64,000 nucleotides of DNA, taken from JAOUEA01 sp041287635. Its GTDB lineage: Bacteria > Actinomycetota > UBA4738 > HRBIN12. Where the stretch lies: the NCBI GenBank assembly GCA_041287635.1, contig JBGGNG010000152.1:1-64000 (forward strand), in the 5' to 3' direction. Numbering within the stretch: the stretch's first letter is position 1; each line of letters begins with the position of its first letter. Made by a program: the position numbers and the translations under genes. The notes beneath the pieces were generated by a model. The model was not told the DNA's origin. It worked only from the letters and a program-made list of their open reading frames with translations, and did not search any database. This document shows positions 15,735 through 24,161 of this stretch, piece by piece.

Positions 15735-16742
15735 CTACAACGACGGTGGGGATGGCGGGAACACGACCTCGTGCTCGCCTTCGGCGAACGAGTCGAACCG
15801 CAGAGGGAGCCTGAACGTGGGCCAGGCGTACGTGATGTCGCCCTCCGCCGGGTCGTACGCGGCCGTGTACACGGTGCCCCGGCCGACGTCGTGAGCGAGG
15901 CTGTACAGCGGCGGCACGAGGAACGCACCGAGGAACCGTTCGCGGTCGACATCGGGATCGTCGAGCAGTCGCAGCAGCCACCACTCCCGCTGCAGCGTGC
16001 TCTCTGCCAACACCGGATCCCACGACTCCACCGCCCACTGGTGGTTCACGGCGATCGGCAATCGCCGGAACGACGGCGGACGATCGGGGTTCAGGTAGGC
16101 GGTGATCACGCCTCCCCCCGCGTCGACGATCGTGAGGTTGTGGGTGTGGGCGATCGGCAAGCGCGCGAGCACGGCGCGCGCGTCGTCGACCGTCTCGCAC
16201 GTCTCGAGCAGGTAGCGGATCACGATCGGCACGCCGAACCCTTCGCCCATCGACGCCCGCCCACCGAACGTGAGTGAGACGGCCAACCCGCGATCGTTCA
16301 TCCCGTCACAGAGCCCCCAGACCGCGTCGGTCACCCCGATCACACCGGCGCCCGTGAAGGCACTCCGCAGGATCACGGCGTCCATCAGCTCGGCGGGGTA
16401 GTCGTAGTTGCGCACGAGGCGCGGACCACGCTCACCCTCCTGCAGCACGGCCTGCGAACAGGCAATCGCCGCCCCCGGAGGCTTCCACATCGTGAACATG
16501 CGGGCGAAGACGGGATCGTCGCCGCCGACCTCACGCACCATCGCCTCGTAGATCGGCAGCAGCTCGGGCATGTGCACCGTGAGCGCATCGACACCTTCGG
16601 CCACCGAGGGACGGGCCTCGTCGCCGTCCTGCAGGTACCACGCGGCGTACGCCTGCGCCCTCGTCGAGAACACCGCCGCGAGCTTCGAGCCGGGGTGCGA
16701 CTCGTCGATCGTTCGGAACATGGCTCCGGGTACCATCGCCAT
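15735..16742 (-). CDS. C45-type Ntn hydrolase / acyltransferase-like protein
   Basis: A 335-residue protein of the peptidase C45 / acyl-CoA:6-aminopenicillanate acyltransferase superfamily. The pattern ACSQAVLQEG...LVRNYDYP (about residues 94-116) gives the candidate nucleophile Cys and the conserved RNYDY, followed by GLCDGMNDRGLAVSLTFGGR. In many family members the nucleophile is freed by cleavage after a Gly; here Ala precedes the Cys. The natural substrate (amide, ceramide or acyl amino acid) cannot be told. It diverges from the UPF0104 gene at 16834. Confidence 0.75.
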   Translation of the reverse strand: MAMVPGAMFRTIDESHPGSKLAAVFSTRAQAYAAWYLQDGDEARPSVAEGVDALTVHMPELLPIYEAMVREVGGDDPVFARMFTMWKPPGAAIACSQAVLQEGERGPRLVRNYDYPAELMDAVILRSAFTGAGVIGVTDAVWGLCDGMNDRGLAVSLTFGGRASMGEGFGVPIVIRYLLETCETVDDARAVLARLPIAHTHNLTIVDAGGGVITAYLNPDRPPSFRRLPIAVNHQWAVESWDPVLAESTLQREWWLLRLLDDPDVDRERFLGAFLVPPLYSLAHDVGRGTVYTAAYDPAEGDITYAWPTFRLPLRFDSFAEGEHEVVFPPSPPSL

Positions 16743-16833
16743 CGGCGGTTCCTCCTACCGGCTCGTCTCACGTACGCTCCTGCAAGGCTACGCGTCTGCG
16801 ACGCCGAGACGACGACCAGGCACGAGGCTCCGG

Positions 16834-17964
16834 ATGGCACACCACACCAGCGACCATGCACGCTCGCCGCAGGCGCCCAACGCCGCGCGCGTGGAACCCT
16901 CCCACGTGCGGTCGGTCGACGAGGCCGTCGGCGAGGTCCGGGTCGAGGTCCGGACGAAGCGCAGGGCGATTGTCCTGCGTCTGGTGTTCCTGATCATCAC
17001 GGTCATCGCGCTCTACATCCTGTGGCCCAGCCTGCTCACGGTCTTCGAGACGTGGCCGGAGCTCCTCGACCTGAACCCGGCCTGGTTCGTCGCGATGCTC
17101 GCGTTGGAAGCCCTGAGCTTCTTCTGCATCTGGGGGCTGCAACGCATCGCGCTCGTCACCGACCGCTGGTTCGGGGTGGCGACGGCGCAGCTCGCGGCGA
17201 ACGCGTTCAGTCGGGTGGTGCCGGGCGGAGCCGCCGCCGGCGGAGCGCTGCAGTGGCGCATGCTCACCGACTCAGGCGTCGACGGCGCGCGTGTGGCGAC
17301 CTCGCTCACGGCCGCGTCGTTGATCAGCACAGGCACACTGTTCATGTTGCCTCTGCTCACCGTGCCGGCGGCGTTGCTCGGCCGGCCCGTTCCGGGGGGG
17401 CTCGCCCAGGCCGCGTGGCTGGGGGGCGTCGTGTTCGTCGCGGCGTTCGTGTTCGGCTGGCGCTTGCTGTTCCACGATCGGCTATTGCGCCGCATCGGGC
17501 GCGGTGCGCAGTGGCTGCGGAACAGGTTCCAGCGAGGGAAGCCGCCAGTGACCGACCTGCCGGCTCGCCTCGTCGTGCAGCGAGACCAGATCCGCGACGC
17601 GCTCGGCGACACGTGGTGGAAGGCGTTGCTGTTCTCGCTCGGCAACTGGCTCTTCGACTACCTGGCGTTGCTGGCGGCGATCACGGCTGTCGGATCGCGG
17701 CCACGTCCGACGCTCGTGCTGCTCGCGTACTCGGCGTCGATGGTGCTGGCGATGATCCCGATCACGCCGGGCGGCCTCGGATTCGTGGAGGCGGGCCTCA
17801 CCGGACTGCTGACGCTCGCGGGCGTGCCGGCCGGTGACGCAGTGCTGGCGGTCCTCGCCTATCGGCTCGTGTCGTTCTGGTTGCCGTTGCCGGCGGGGGG
17901 TGTGGCGGCCTACCTGCACCGACGTCACTATCGAGGGCGGGAGGCAGTCGCGGGCCCCGGCTGA
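16834..17964 (+). CDS. UPF0104 / lysylphosphatidylglycerol-synthase-like TM protein
   Basis: A 376-residue protein with about eight membrane helices. Family motifs include SRVVPGGAAAGGALQWRM (about residue 125) and IPITPGGLGFVEAGLTG (about 308), typical of the AglD/MprF-flippase-like UPF0104 family. It probably handles a lipid or polyprenol-linked substrate, but there is no synthase domain. ATG 16834 is the first Met in frame after the divergent region and has no strong ribosome site. Confidence 0.85.
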   Translation: MAHHTSDHARSPQAPNAARVEPSHVRSVDEAVGEVRVEVRTKRRAIVLRLVFLIITVIALYILWPSLLTVFETWPELLDLNPAWFVAMLALEALSFFCIWGLQRIALVTDRWFGVATAQLAANAFSRVVPGGAAAGGALQWRMLTDSGVDGARVATSLTAASLISTGTLFMLPLLTVPAALLGRPVPGGLAQAAWLGGVVFVAAFVFGWRLLFHDRLLRRIGRGAQWLRNRFQRGKPPVTDLPARLVVQRDQIRDALGDTWWKALLFSLGNWLFDYLALLAAITAVGSRPRPTLVLLAYSASMVLAMIPITPGGLGFVEAGLTGLLTLAGVPAGDAVLAVLAYRLVSFWLPLPAGGVAAYLHRRHYRGREAVAGPG

Positions 17965-18024
17965 AGCGGTCACCGTCCGAGCGCGTCGGAACGGCAGCTC
18001 TGGCGTTGCTCCCAGCCACTAGGC

Positions 18025-18068
18025 AAGGAACTCCGTAGTGGCACCTGCGATCCACTACGGAGGTCCTT
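18025..18068. terminator. Bidirectional terminator, 17-bp stem with one mismatch
   Basis: Arms 18025-18041 and 18052-18068 pair with a single mismatch around a 10-base loop. It lies in the 199-base gap between the convergent UPF0104 and acetyltransferase genes. Apart from this hairpin I see nothing else in that gap. Confidence 0.8.
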
Positions 18069-18163
18069 GACGAGACTCGCCGACGAAGGCACATCCTCGG
18101 CTACCCCGGCACGAGCTCGAGCACCTCGCGCAGGTCGGCGATCGTGGCCGAACAGGTCGAAGA

Positions 18164-18721
18164 TCACCGCGGGCGGTCCCGCCACTCTTCCGCCAGCATC
18201 GAGTACACGACGATGTCGTAGTAGCCGCCGAGCCCCCGGCCGCCGCCGCGCTCCACGCTCTCCTCGACGTAGCCGAGCCGCTCGGGGACAGCACGGCTGC
18301 GCACGTTCCCCATGCCCGCCCGGATCACGACCCTGTTGAGTCCGACGTGCTCGAAGGCGAGGCGGGTGAACTCCTGAGCGGAGCGCGTGATCAACCCTCG
18401 CCCCTCGAACGGCGCCCGGGTCCAGTAGCCGATCTCACCCGCGATGCCGTACCCGTCCCACGTCAGCCCGACCCCGCCGGCGAGCTCGCCGTCGACGAAG
18501 ATGCCGCAGCCTTCCAGCCCCGCGGACTCGCCGACGACCTTCTCGAGCCACGCCCGCTGCACATCGACCGAGGTCGTCCCCTCGACCCAGGGCATCCACT
18601 CCCCGAGGCGCTCGCGCTCGCCGGCAGCGACCGCCCAGATGGCATCGAGATCGTCCATCACGTACCGGCGCACGACGGCGCCCTCACCAAGGTCGATCGG
18701 CAGCGGATCGGCGGCGGTCAC
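18164..18721 (-). CDS. GNAT-family N-acetyltransferase (RimJ/RimL type)
   Basis: A 185-residue acetyltransferase. VVRRYVMDDLDAIW opens the fold and EIGYWTRAPFEGRGLITRS holds the acetyl-CoA loop (R/Q-x-x-G-R-G), followed by GLNRVVIRAGMGNVRSRAVPERLGY. This resembles RimJ/RimL and ribosomal-protein-serine acetyltransferases. GTG 18721 overlaps the stop of the FadD-type gene (GTGA), so translation is coupled. The substrate is unknown. Confidence 0.85.
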   Translation of the reverse strand: MTAADPLPIDLGEGAVVRRYVMDDLDAIWAVAAGERERLGEWMPWVEGTTSVDVQRAWLEKVVGESAGLEGCGIFVDGELAGGVGLTWDGYGIAGEIGYWTRAPFEGRGLITRSAQEFTRLAFEHVGLNRVVIRAGMGNVRSRAVPERLGYVEESVERGGGRGLGGYYDIVVYSMLAEEWRDRPR

Positions 18722-20442
18722 GTCGAGCCGGCCGCTTCCCGCTTCTTCCTCTCCTCGTCCTGCAGCACGCGGCGCAGCACCTTGCCGATCAGCGTCTCGG
18801 GCAGCTCCTCGCGGAACTCGATCTCCTTCGGCACGCGGTAGCCGGTGAGACCCTGGTCGGGATCGCGGCACCACTGCGCGATCTCGTCGGCGGTCGCGGT
18901 CTCGCCCGGCTTCAGCACGATGAACGCCTTCACGCGCTCGCCCGTCGTGTCGTCGGGCACGCCCACGACCGCGCATTTCAGGATCTTCGGATGATGGAAG
19001 AGCACGGCCTCCACTTCGGTGGGGTACACGTTGAAACCCGACACCAGGATCATGTCCTTGATGCGATCGACAATCTTGAAGTAGCCCTGCTCGTCCATGA
19101 TCGCGACGTCGCCGGTGTGCAGCCATCCGTTGCGGATCACCAAGCCGCTCTCGTCAGGGCGGTTCCAGTAGCCGAGCATCACCTGGGGGCCTTTGATGCA
19201 CATCTCCCCTCGCTCACCCTGGGGCACCTCGCGATCGGGCTCGTCGAGGTCGACGAGCTTCACATCGGTGTCGGGCAAGGGCATGCCGATGAAGCCCTCT
19301 TTGCGCTCGCCGACCAAGGGGTTGGCGTGCGTGACCGGGGAACACTCGCTCAAGCCGTAGCCCTCGACGACCGTCGCACCGCCCGTGATCTCCTCGAACC
19401 GCTTCGCCACCGCCATCGGCAGCGGGGCCGCGCCCGAGATGCACGCCTTCAGCGACGCGAGGTCGTGCTTGGGCGTGCGCGGGTCCTGGTTCAGGGCGAT
19501 GTACATGCGCGGCACGCCGGGGAACAACGTCGGCTTCTCCTTCGAAATCGCCTTCAGCGCCATATCGATCTCGAAACGGGGCAGCAGGATCAGCTTCGCG
19601 GCCTTCGTCATCGAGAAGTCCATCACGAGCGTGCCGAAGGAGTGGAAGAAGGGCAGCGCCGCCACGATGCCGTCCTCGCCCTGGCGCACGACGTTGAGCC
19701 AGGCCGACGCCTGCAGGGCGTTCGAGACGAGGTTCGAGTGTGACAGCATCGCCCCCTTCGACAGGCCCGTCGTACCGCCCGTGTAGACCAGGGCCGCCAC
19801 CTCGGAGGCCGGGTCCTCGACGACCGCTTCGGGCGGCACCGGACCAGCCTGACCCATCACATCGGCCCACCACCGAACCCGGTGGTCGGTCGGGATGAAC
19901 GGCAGCGGCGTGCCGAGCTTGCGAGCGTCCGACTTGAACTTCAGGGGCGCGAGCCACTTGATCGGCGGCTTCATGTAGTGGTTCAGCTTCACCGCGATCA
20001 CTTCCTGGTCGCCGGCGTCGTCGCGGATCTGACCGAACCGGTGGTAGATCTGGTCGAGCACGATCATCACCTTCGCGCCCGAATCCTTGATCTGGTGTTC
20101 GAGCTCGCGCTCGGTGTACAAGGGGTTGTTGCCGACCGCCACCGCGCCGATCCGCTGGCACGCGAAGAACGCGATCACGTACTCCGGGCAGTTCGGCAGG
20201 ATCATGCCCACCCGGTCGCCACTGCGGACCCCGAGCCCGGCGAGCACCGCCGAGAACCGCTCGACCTCGGCGAGCAGCTTCGCGTAGGTCATATGGGCCC
20301 CGAAGAACGCGAGCGCCGGCTTGTCGGGGAATCCGGCAGCCGCGTTGCGCAGCAACGCATAGACGGACTCCCTCGGGAACGGCTCGAGCGAGTGCGGCAC
20401 GTCGGGCGGGTACGCGTCGAACCACGGTCGGTGGCTGGTCAT
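18718..20442 (-). CDS. Long-chain-fatty-acid--CoA ligase
   Basis: A 574-residue ANL-superfamily ligase that activates fatty acids to acyl-CoA through acyl-AMP. It shows the P-loop YTGGTTGLSKGAMLSHSNL (about residues 216-234), A5 motif GYGLSECSPVTH, A8 region DRIKDMILVSGFNVYPTEVE, and the catalytic C-terminal Lys in LIGKVLRR. I chose ATG 20442 because family proteins start close to the RPWFDAYPPDVP segment; ATG 20454 and 20451 are alternatives. It is coupled to the downstream acetyltransferase. Confidence 0.92.
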   Translation of the reverse strand: MTSHRPWFDAYPPDVPHSLEPFPRESVYALLRNAAAGFPDKPALAFFGAHMTYAKLLAEVERFSAVLAGLGVRSGDRVGMILPNCPEYVIAFFACQRIGAVAVGNNPLYTERELEHQIKDSGAKVMIVLDQIYHRFGQIRDDAGDQEVIAVKLNHYMKPPIKWLAPLKFKSDARKLGTPLPFIPTDHRVRWWADVMGQAGPVPPEAVVEDPASEVAALVYTGGTTGLSKGAMLSHSNLVSNALQASAWLNVVRQGEDGIVAALPFFHSFGTLVMDFSMTKAAKLILLPRFEIDMALKAISKEKPTLFPGVPRMYIALNQDPRTPKHDLASLKACISGAAPLPMAVAKRFEEITGGATVVEGYGLSECSPVTHANPLVGERKEGFIGMPLPDTDVKLVDLDEPDREVPQGERGEMCIKGPQVMLGYWNRPDESGLVIRNGWLHTGDVAIMDEQGYFKIVDRIKDMILVSGFNVYPTEVEAVLFHHPKILKCAVVGVPDDTTGERVKAFIVLKPGETATADEIAQWCRDPDQGLTGYRVPKEIEFREELPETLIGKVLRRVLQDEERKKREAAGST

Positions 20443-20500
20443 GTCGCGCATCATCCCCGGGCGGCGCTGAGCTAGCAAGCCGCCGGGACGCCGGCCGACA

Positions 20501-21448
20501 TCAGCCGGCGCCGTAGAGCCGCGTCAAGTGGGCGCCCCGCTCCGCGAGCTCTTCGCGGACATCGTCGGGAGCGAGCACCTCGACCCAGGGCGCGAACGTG
20601 ACGAGGTCCGAGGCCGCCGCGTGCGCCGACCAACTCCGGATGCGCACGTCGAGGCGGCCGTCGGGACGTTCCTCACCGAGGGTGACACGTCGGTCGAACG
20701 CGGCGCGCAACCAGCGCAGCGCCTCGGGCTCGGCGGCCGCCTCGACCTCGAAGGTCGCCCGTTCCCGGTCGAGCCGAGCGACGGTGTCGTTCCAGGCGGC
20801 GGCGAGATCGAACCCCTCGGGGCGAACGACGGGTTCGTCGAGCATCTCGGCCGACGTGACCCGGCTGACCCGGAACGTGCGCATGCCCGCGTCGGTGCCG
20901 GCGAGCAGGTACCACACCGATGCCTTCGACACGAGGCCGAACGGGTGCACGACCCGCACGCTGCCGGGACGGTCCGGACCCTGGTACCCCAGCCGTACCT
21001 GGCGAGCCTCCACGGCCGCGTGCTGCAGAACCTCCAGGTGCTCCGGCGGCTGGGCGGGGGTGCGATCCCAGCTCGTCGGATCGATCACGACCGCCGCTGC
21101 GGCGGCTTCCGCCTCGGCGCGGAACGGCTCGGGCAGGGCACGCACGAGCTTGCGCAATGCTGCCTTGATCTGCGGCGTCGCGGCCGCCGACGGCCCCGCG
21201 ACGAGGAAGAGGGTGCGAGCCTCCGCCGCGGTGAGACCGCTGAGGTCGGTGCGGGCGCCGCCGACGAGCGACCAGCCACCACCACGTCCGGCCTGGGAGT
21301 ACACCGGAACGCCGGCCATGGCGAGCCCCTCGAGGTCGCGGCGGGCGGTGCGCTCGGAGACCTCAAGCTCGTCGGCGAGCTCCGCGGCGGTCACGCGCCC
21401 GCGCGCCTGCAGGATCAACAGGGCTGCCACGAGGCGGTCGGCTCGCAT
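20501..21448 (-). CDS. YafY-like HTH/WYL-domain transcriptional regulator
   Basis: A 315-residue regulator. An N-terminal winged HTH (residues about 1-60; LADELEVSERTARRDLEGL is the recognition region) precedes a WYL domain, with VWYLLAGTDAGMRTFRVSRV around residue 180, and a C-terminal WCX-type extension. WYL domains usually sense ligands or nucleic acid. It diverges from the DrrA-like gene at 21570 across a 121-base region and may control that transporter. Confidence 0.88.
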   Translation of the reverse strand: MRADRLVAALLILQARGRVTAAELADELEVSERTARRDLEGLAMAGVPVYSQAGRGGGWSLVGGARTDLSGLTAAEARTLFLVAGPSAAATPQIKAALRKLVRALPEPFRAEAEAAAAAVVIDPTSWDRTPAQPPEHLEVLQHAAVEARQVRLGYQGPDRPGSVRVVHPFGLVSKASVWYLLAGTDAGMRTFRVSRVTSAEMLDEPVVRPEGFDLAAAWNDTVARLDRERATFEVEAAAEPEALRWLRAAFDRRVTLGEERPDGRLDVRIRSWSAHAAASDLVTFAPWVEVLAPDDVREELAERGAHLTRLYGAG

Positions 21449-21569
21449 GCGACGAACCTTCTCACGGAAACCAGTCAGAGGATGGCCAGTTCACGAGCGA
21501 TGATGTTCACGGTCCAGGGGGGTCTCACCGAACGACGCATCTCGAACCGCCAGTGAGGAGGGGTACGAC

Positions 21570-22571
21570 ATGGGCAACGCAGCGATCCACGTGGAAGGTC
21601 TCGTGAAGACTTTCGGTACGGTGCGAGCGGTCGACGGCATCGACATGGTGGCCCGAGAGGGGACCGTCTTCGGTCTGCTCGGGCCGAACGGCGCCGGCAA
21701 GACGACCACGATCCGGGTGCTCTCCACCCTGTTGAAGCCCGACGCCGGGCGGGCGACGGTCGGCGGCCACGACGTGGTCGAGCATCCCGCAGAGGTCCGC
21801 CGCATGATCGGACTGACCGGCCAGTACGCGGCGGTCGACGAACTGCTCTCGGGCAAGGACAACCTCGTCATGATCGGGCGACTCCTCGGCCTCAAGGCGT
21901 CGGAGGCCCGCAGCCGCGCGACGCAGCTGCTCGAGGACTTCGACCTCTCCGATGCCGCCGGGAAGTTCGTGAAGTCCTACTCGGGCGGCATGCGCCGCCG
22001 CCTCGATCTCGCGGCGAGTCTGGTGGGGCGTCCCGCGTTCCTCTACCTCGACGAGCCGACGACGGGGCTCGACCCGCGGAGCCGGCTCGACCTGTGGGGC
22101 ATGATCCGGCGGCTCGTGGCCGACGGCACCACGGTGCTGCTCACGACGCAGTACCTCGAGGAGGCCGATCGTCTCGCCGACGAGATCGTCGTGATCGACC
22201 ATGGCACCGTGATCGCGGCCGGCACGTCAGCCCAGCTCAAGAGCCGGGTCGGCGGGCACGTGCTGCACGCGCGGCCGGTCATGCCCGAGGACCTGCCGAC
22301 GACCGAGAAGGCGCTGACCCCGTTGGTGAAGACGGGCGAGTCGGCGTTCAACGACGGTCAGGTCGTCATGCTTCCGATCGAAGACTCGTCGGCGCTCGGA
22401 CAGGCGGTGCTCCGCCTCGAGGAGGCCGGCGTCGCGGTCGACGACCTCTCGCTGCGGCGGCCGAGCCTCGACGAGGCGTTCCTGGCGCTCACGGGGCACG
22501 TCGCCGAGGGCGAGGAAGACCCGCGCGACGTGACCGACGACGATCTCTCGAACCGCAGGAGGGCCTCATGA
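21570..22571 (+). CDS. ABC transporter ATP-binding protein, DrrA-like
   Basis: A 333-residue ATPase. Walker A GPNGAGKTTTIRV (about residues 38-50), Q-loop LTGQYAAVD, signature SYSGGMRRRLDLA (about 137-149) and Walker B FLYLDEPTTGLD are intact. The C-terminal extension with LRRPSLDEAFLALTGH is typical of daunorubicin-resistance DrrA proteins. It energises the permease at 22568, whose start overlaps its stop. GAGGAGGGG precedes the ATG. The exported substrate is unknown. Confidence 0.92.
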   Translation: MGNAAIHVEGLVKTFGTVRAVDGIDMVAREGTVFGLLGPNGAGKTTTIRVLSTLLKPDAGRATVGGHDVVEHPAEVRRMIGLTGQYAAVDELLSGKDNLVMIGRLLGLKASEARSRATQLLEDFDLSDAAGKFVKSYSGGMRRRLDLAASLVGRPAFLYLDEPTTGLDPRSRLDLWGMIRRLVADGTTVLLTTQYLEEADRLADEIVVIDHGTVIAAGTSAQLKSRVGGHVLHARPVMPEDLPTTEKALTPLVKTGESAFNDGQVVMLPIEDSSALGQAVLRLEEAGVAVDDLSLRRPSLDEAFLALTGHVAEGEEDPRDVTDDDLSNRRRAS

Positions 22572-23353
22572 GCACCGTCCCCGTCTCCCACGTCAACGGC
22601 AACGTGATCACGAACACGCTCACGATCGCCCGACGCAACCTGCTGCACATCAAGGCCACGCCCGAGCAGCTCGTCGAGATGACGATCCAGCCGATCATGT
22701 TCCTCGTGCTGTTCGTCTACGTGTTCGGCGGGGCGATCGCCGGCTCGAGCAGCGAGTATCTGGAGTTCGCGCTGCCGGGCATCCTGATCCAAAGCGTGTG
22801 CTTCTTACCCTTCACGACCGCGCTCGCGCTCAACACCGACTTCTCGCGCGGGGTGATCGACCGCTTCCGGTCGCTGCCGATGGCGCGATCGGCGGTGATC
22901 GGCGGGCGCATCATGGCCGACGGCGTGCGCATCGCGTGGAGCGCCGTGATCATCGTGGGGTTCTCGATGATCCTCGGGTTCCGCTTCGGCGGGTCGGCGG
23001 CGGAGGCTGTGGCTGCCCTGCTCGTGGTCATCGCGTTCGGCCTCGCGATGTGCTGGCCGCTGGCGTTCATCGGCATCACGGCGCGCAGTACCGAGTCGGT
23101 CAACACATGGGGCTTCATGATCATCCTGCCGCTCACGTTCGCGAGCTCGGCCTTCGTGCCGACCGAGAGCATGCCTGGATGGCTCCAGGCCTTCGCCGAG
23201 ATCAACCCGGTCACCTACGCGATCAACGCCGCGAGGTCGCTGATGCTGGGCCTGCCGCTGGAGGGCTGGCTCACCGGCACGATCGTGTGGATCACGGTCC
23301 TGGTCGGGGTGTTCGCCCCACTGGCCATCGTGCGCTACCGCCGCCGCATCTGA
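22568..23353 (+). CDS. ABC-2 type permease, DrrB-like
   Basis: A 261-residue ABC-2 permease with six predicted membrane helices. The N-terminal RRNLLHIKATPEQLVEMTIQP and the central GVIDRFRSLPMARSAVIGGR are DrrB/NodJ-type family features. ATG 22568 overlaps the DrrA-like stop (ATGA). Together they form a two-component exporter for a hydrophobic compound, possibly regulated by the divergent WYL protein. Confidence 0.9.
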   Translation: MSTVPVSHVNGNVITNTLTIARRNLLHIKATPEQLVEMTIQPIMFLVLFVYVFGGAIAGSSSEYLEFALPGILIQSVCFLPFTTALALNTDFSRGVIDRFRSLPMARSAVIGGRIMADGVRIAWSAVIIVGFSMILGFRFGGSAAEAVAALLVVIAFGLAMCWPLAFIGITARSTESVNTWGFMIILPLTFASSAFVPTESMPGWLQAFAEINPVTYAINAARSLMLGLPLEGWLTGTIVWITVLVGVFAPLAIVRYRRRI

Positions 23354-23375
23354 ACGGCGGGCGTCCGAACAGCGT

Positions 23376-23400
23376 GTTTGCTTCGACCCCTCGGGGGTGC
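23376..23400 (+). promoter_or_regulatory. Possible sigma-F/B-like promoter GTTT-N15-GGGTGC
   Basis: GTTT (23376-23379) and GGGTGC (23395-23400) are 15 bases apart, with a predicted start about 35-40 bases before the lipoprotein ATG at 23446. The -10 differs from consensus at the last two positions, so this is weak. Confidence 0.3.
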
Positions 23401-23445
23401 GAGCATCGAGCGTCACGTTCGCACCACGAGGGGGAGGACTTCGTC

Positions 23446-24024
23446 ATGAGGAAGAAGGCACTGTTCGGGCTGCTCGCGGTCCCGCTGGCCCTATTGCTGA
23501 GCGGTTGTTTCCTGCTCCAAGGATTTTGGATCAACTCCAACCAGATCAGCCCAGGCGGCAAGGGCACGAAGGCTACGTTCCAGATCCACCCGGCCCGCTC
23601 AGGGGGTGACGACACCGCCCATCAGTTCTTCCTCGTCGGGGTCCAGAACGCCGACCTCAAAGTCACCAAGGGGACCTGGGGGACGAATGGCGTCTTCGGT
23701 GGTCCGTACCCGCTGACATCGGCCCCGGGGCTCGAAACCATCATCGGCGACCAGTGCCAGTCCAACGGTTTCAACCTTGCCGATGCGACTGGGTTGACCT
23801 GGAAGGGATTCCGGACGCCATCGGCCGTGAACGATCGCGACAAGACCAAGAAGGACGTGATCGTCGAGGTAGGACTCAAGGCACTCGCGTCCGCGAGCCC
23901 GGGAGACTATGGGGTGGTCGGTGTGACCGGTGCATGGGTCGACGACGGTGACAACGTTCCCGAGGCATCCGATGGCTTCCTTTGCACAGGCGTGAGCCAG
24001 GTCTCGGTGAACGTGTCGGCCTGA
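23446..24024 (+). CDS. Putative lipoprotein
   Basis: A 192-residue protein with a lipoprotein signal peptide: MRKK, a hydrophobic stretch, then LLLSGC with the lipidated Cys at position 21. GGGGAGGA precedes ATG 23446. The mature part is beta-rich, with Gly/Asp/Thr repeats and two further Cys (about residues 106 and 183) that could form a disulfide. No family is recognised. It stands alone between two ABC systems with its own promoter. Confidence 0.75.
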   Translation: MRKKALFGLLAVPLALLLSGCFLLQGFWINSNQISPGGKGTKATFQIHPARSGGDDTAHQFFLVGVQNADLKVTKGTWGTNGVFGGPYPLTSAPGLETIIGDQCQSNGFNLADATGLTWKGFRTPSAVNDRDKTKKDVIVEVGLKALASASPGDYGVVGVTGAWVDDGDNVPEASDGFLCTGVSQVSVNVSA

Positions 24025-24161
24025 CCTTCCAGCCAACCATCTGAGGCCGCGGCGCTCGTCGCCGCGAACCTCGCACCACGGGCGCCGGCTCGCGCGGTTC
24101 GTACGATGCGTGGGCTGGCGTTCGTGCTGTGCGCCCGCCACCGTCCTCGTGAGGAATCACC

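Noticed and set aside
14890..15894. 448-codon plus-strand frame over the channel/CsbD operon
   Set aside because: Its residues are mostly Arg/Asp/His in shadow pattern; the minus-strand genes have ribosome sites and known motifs.
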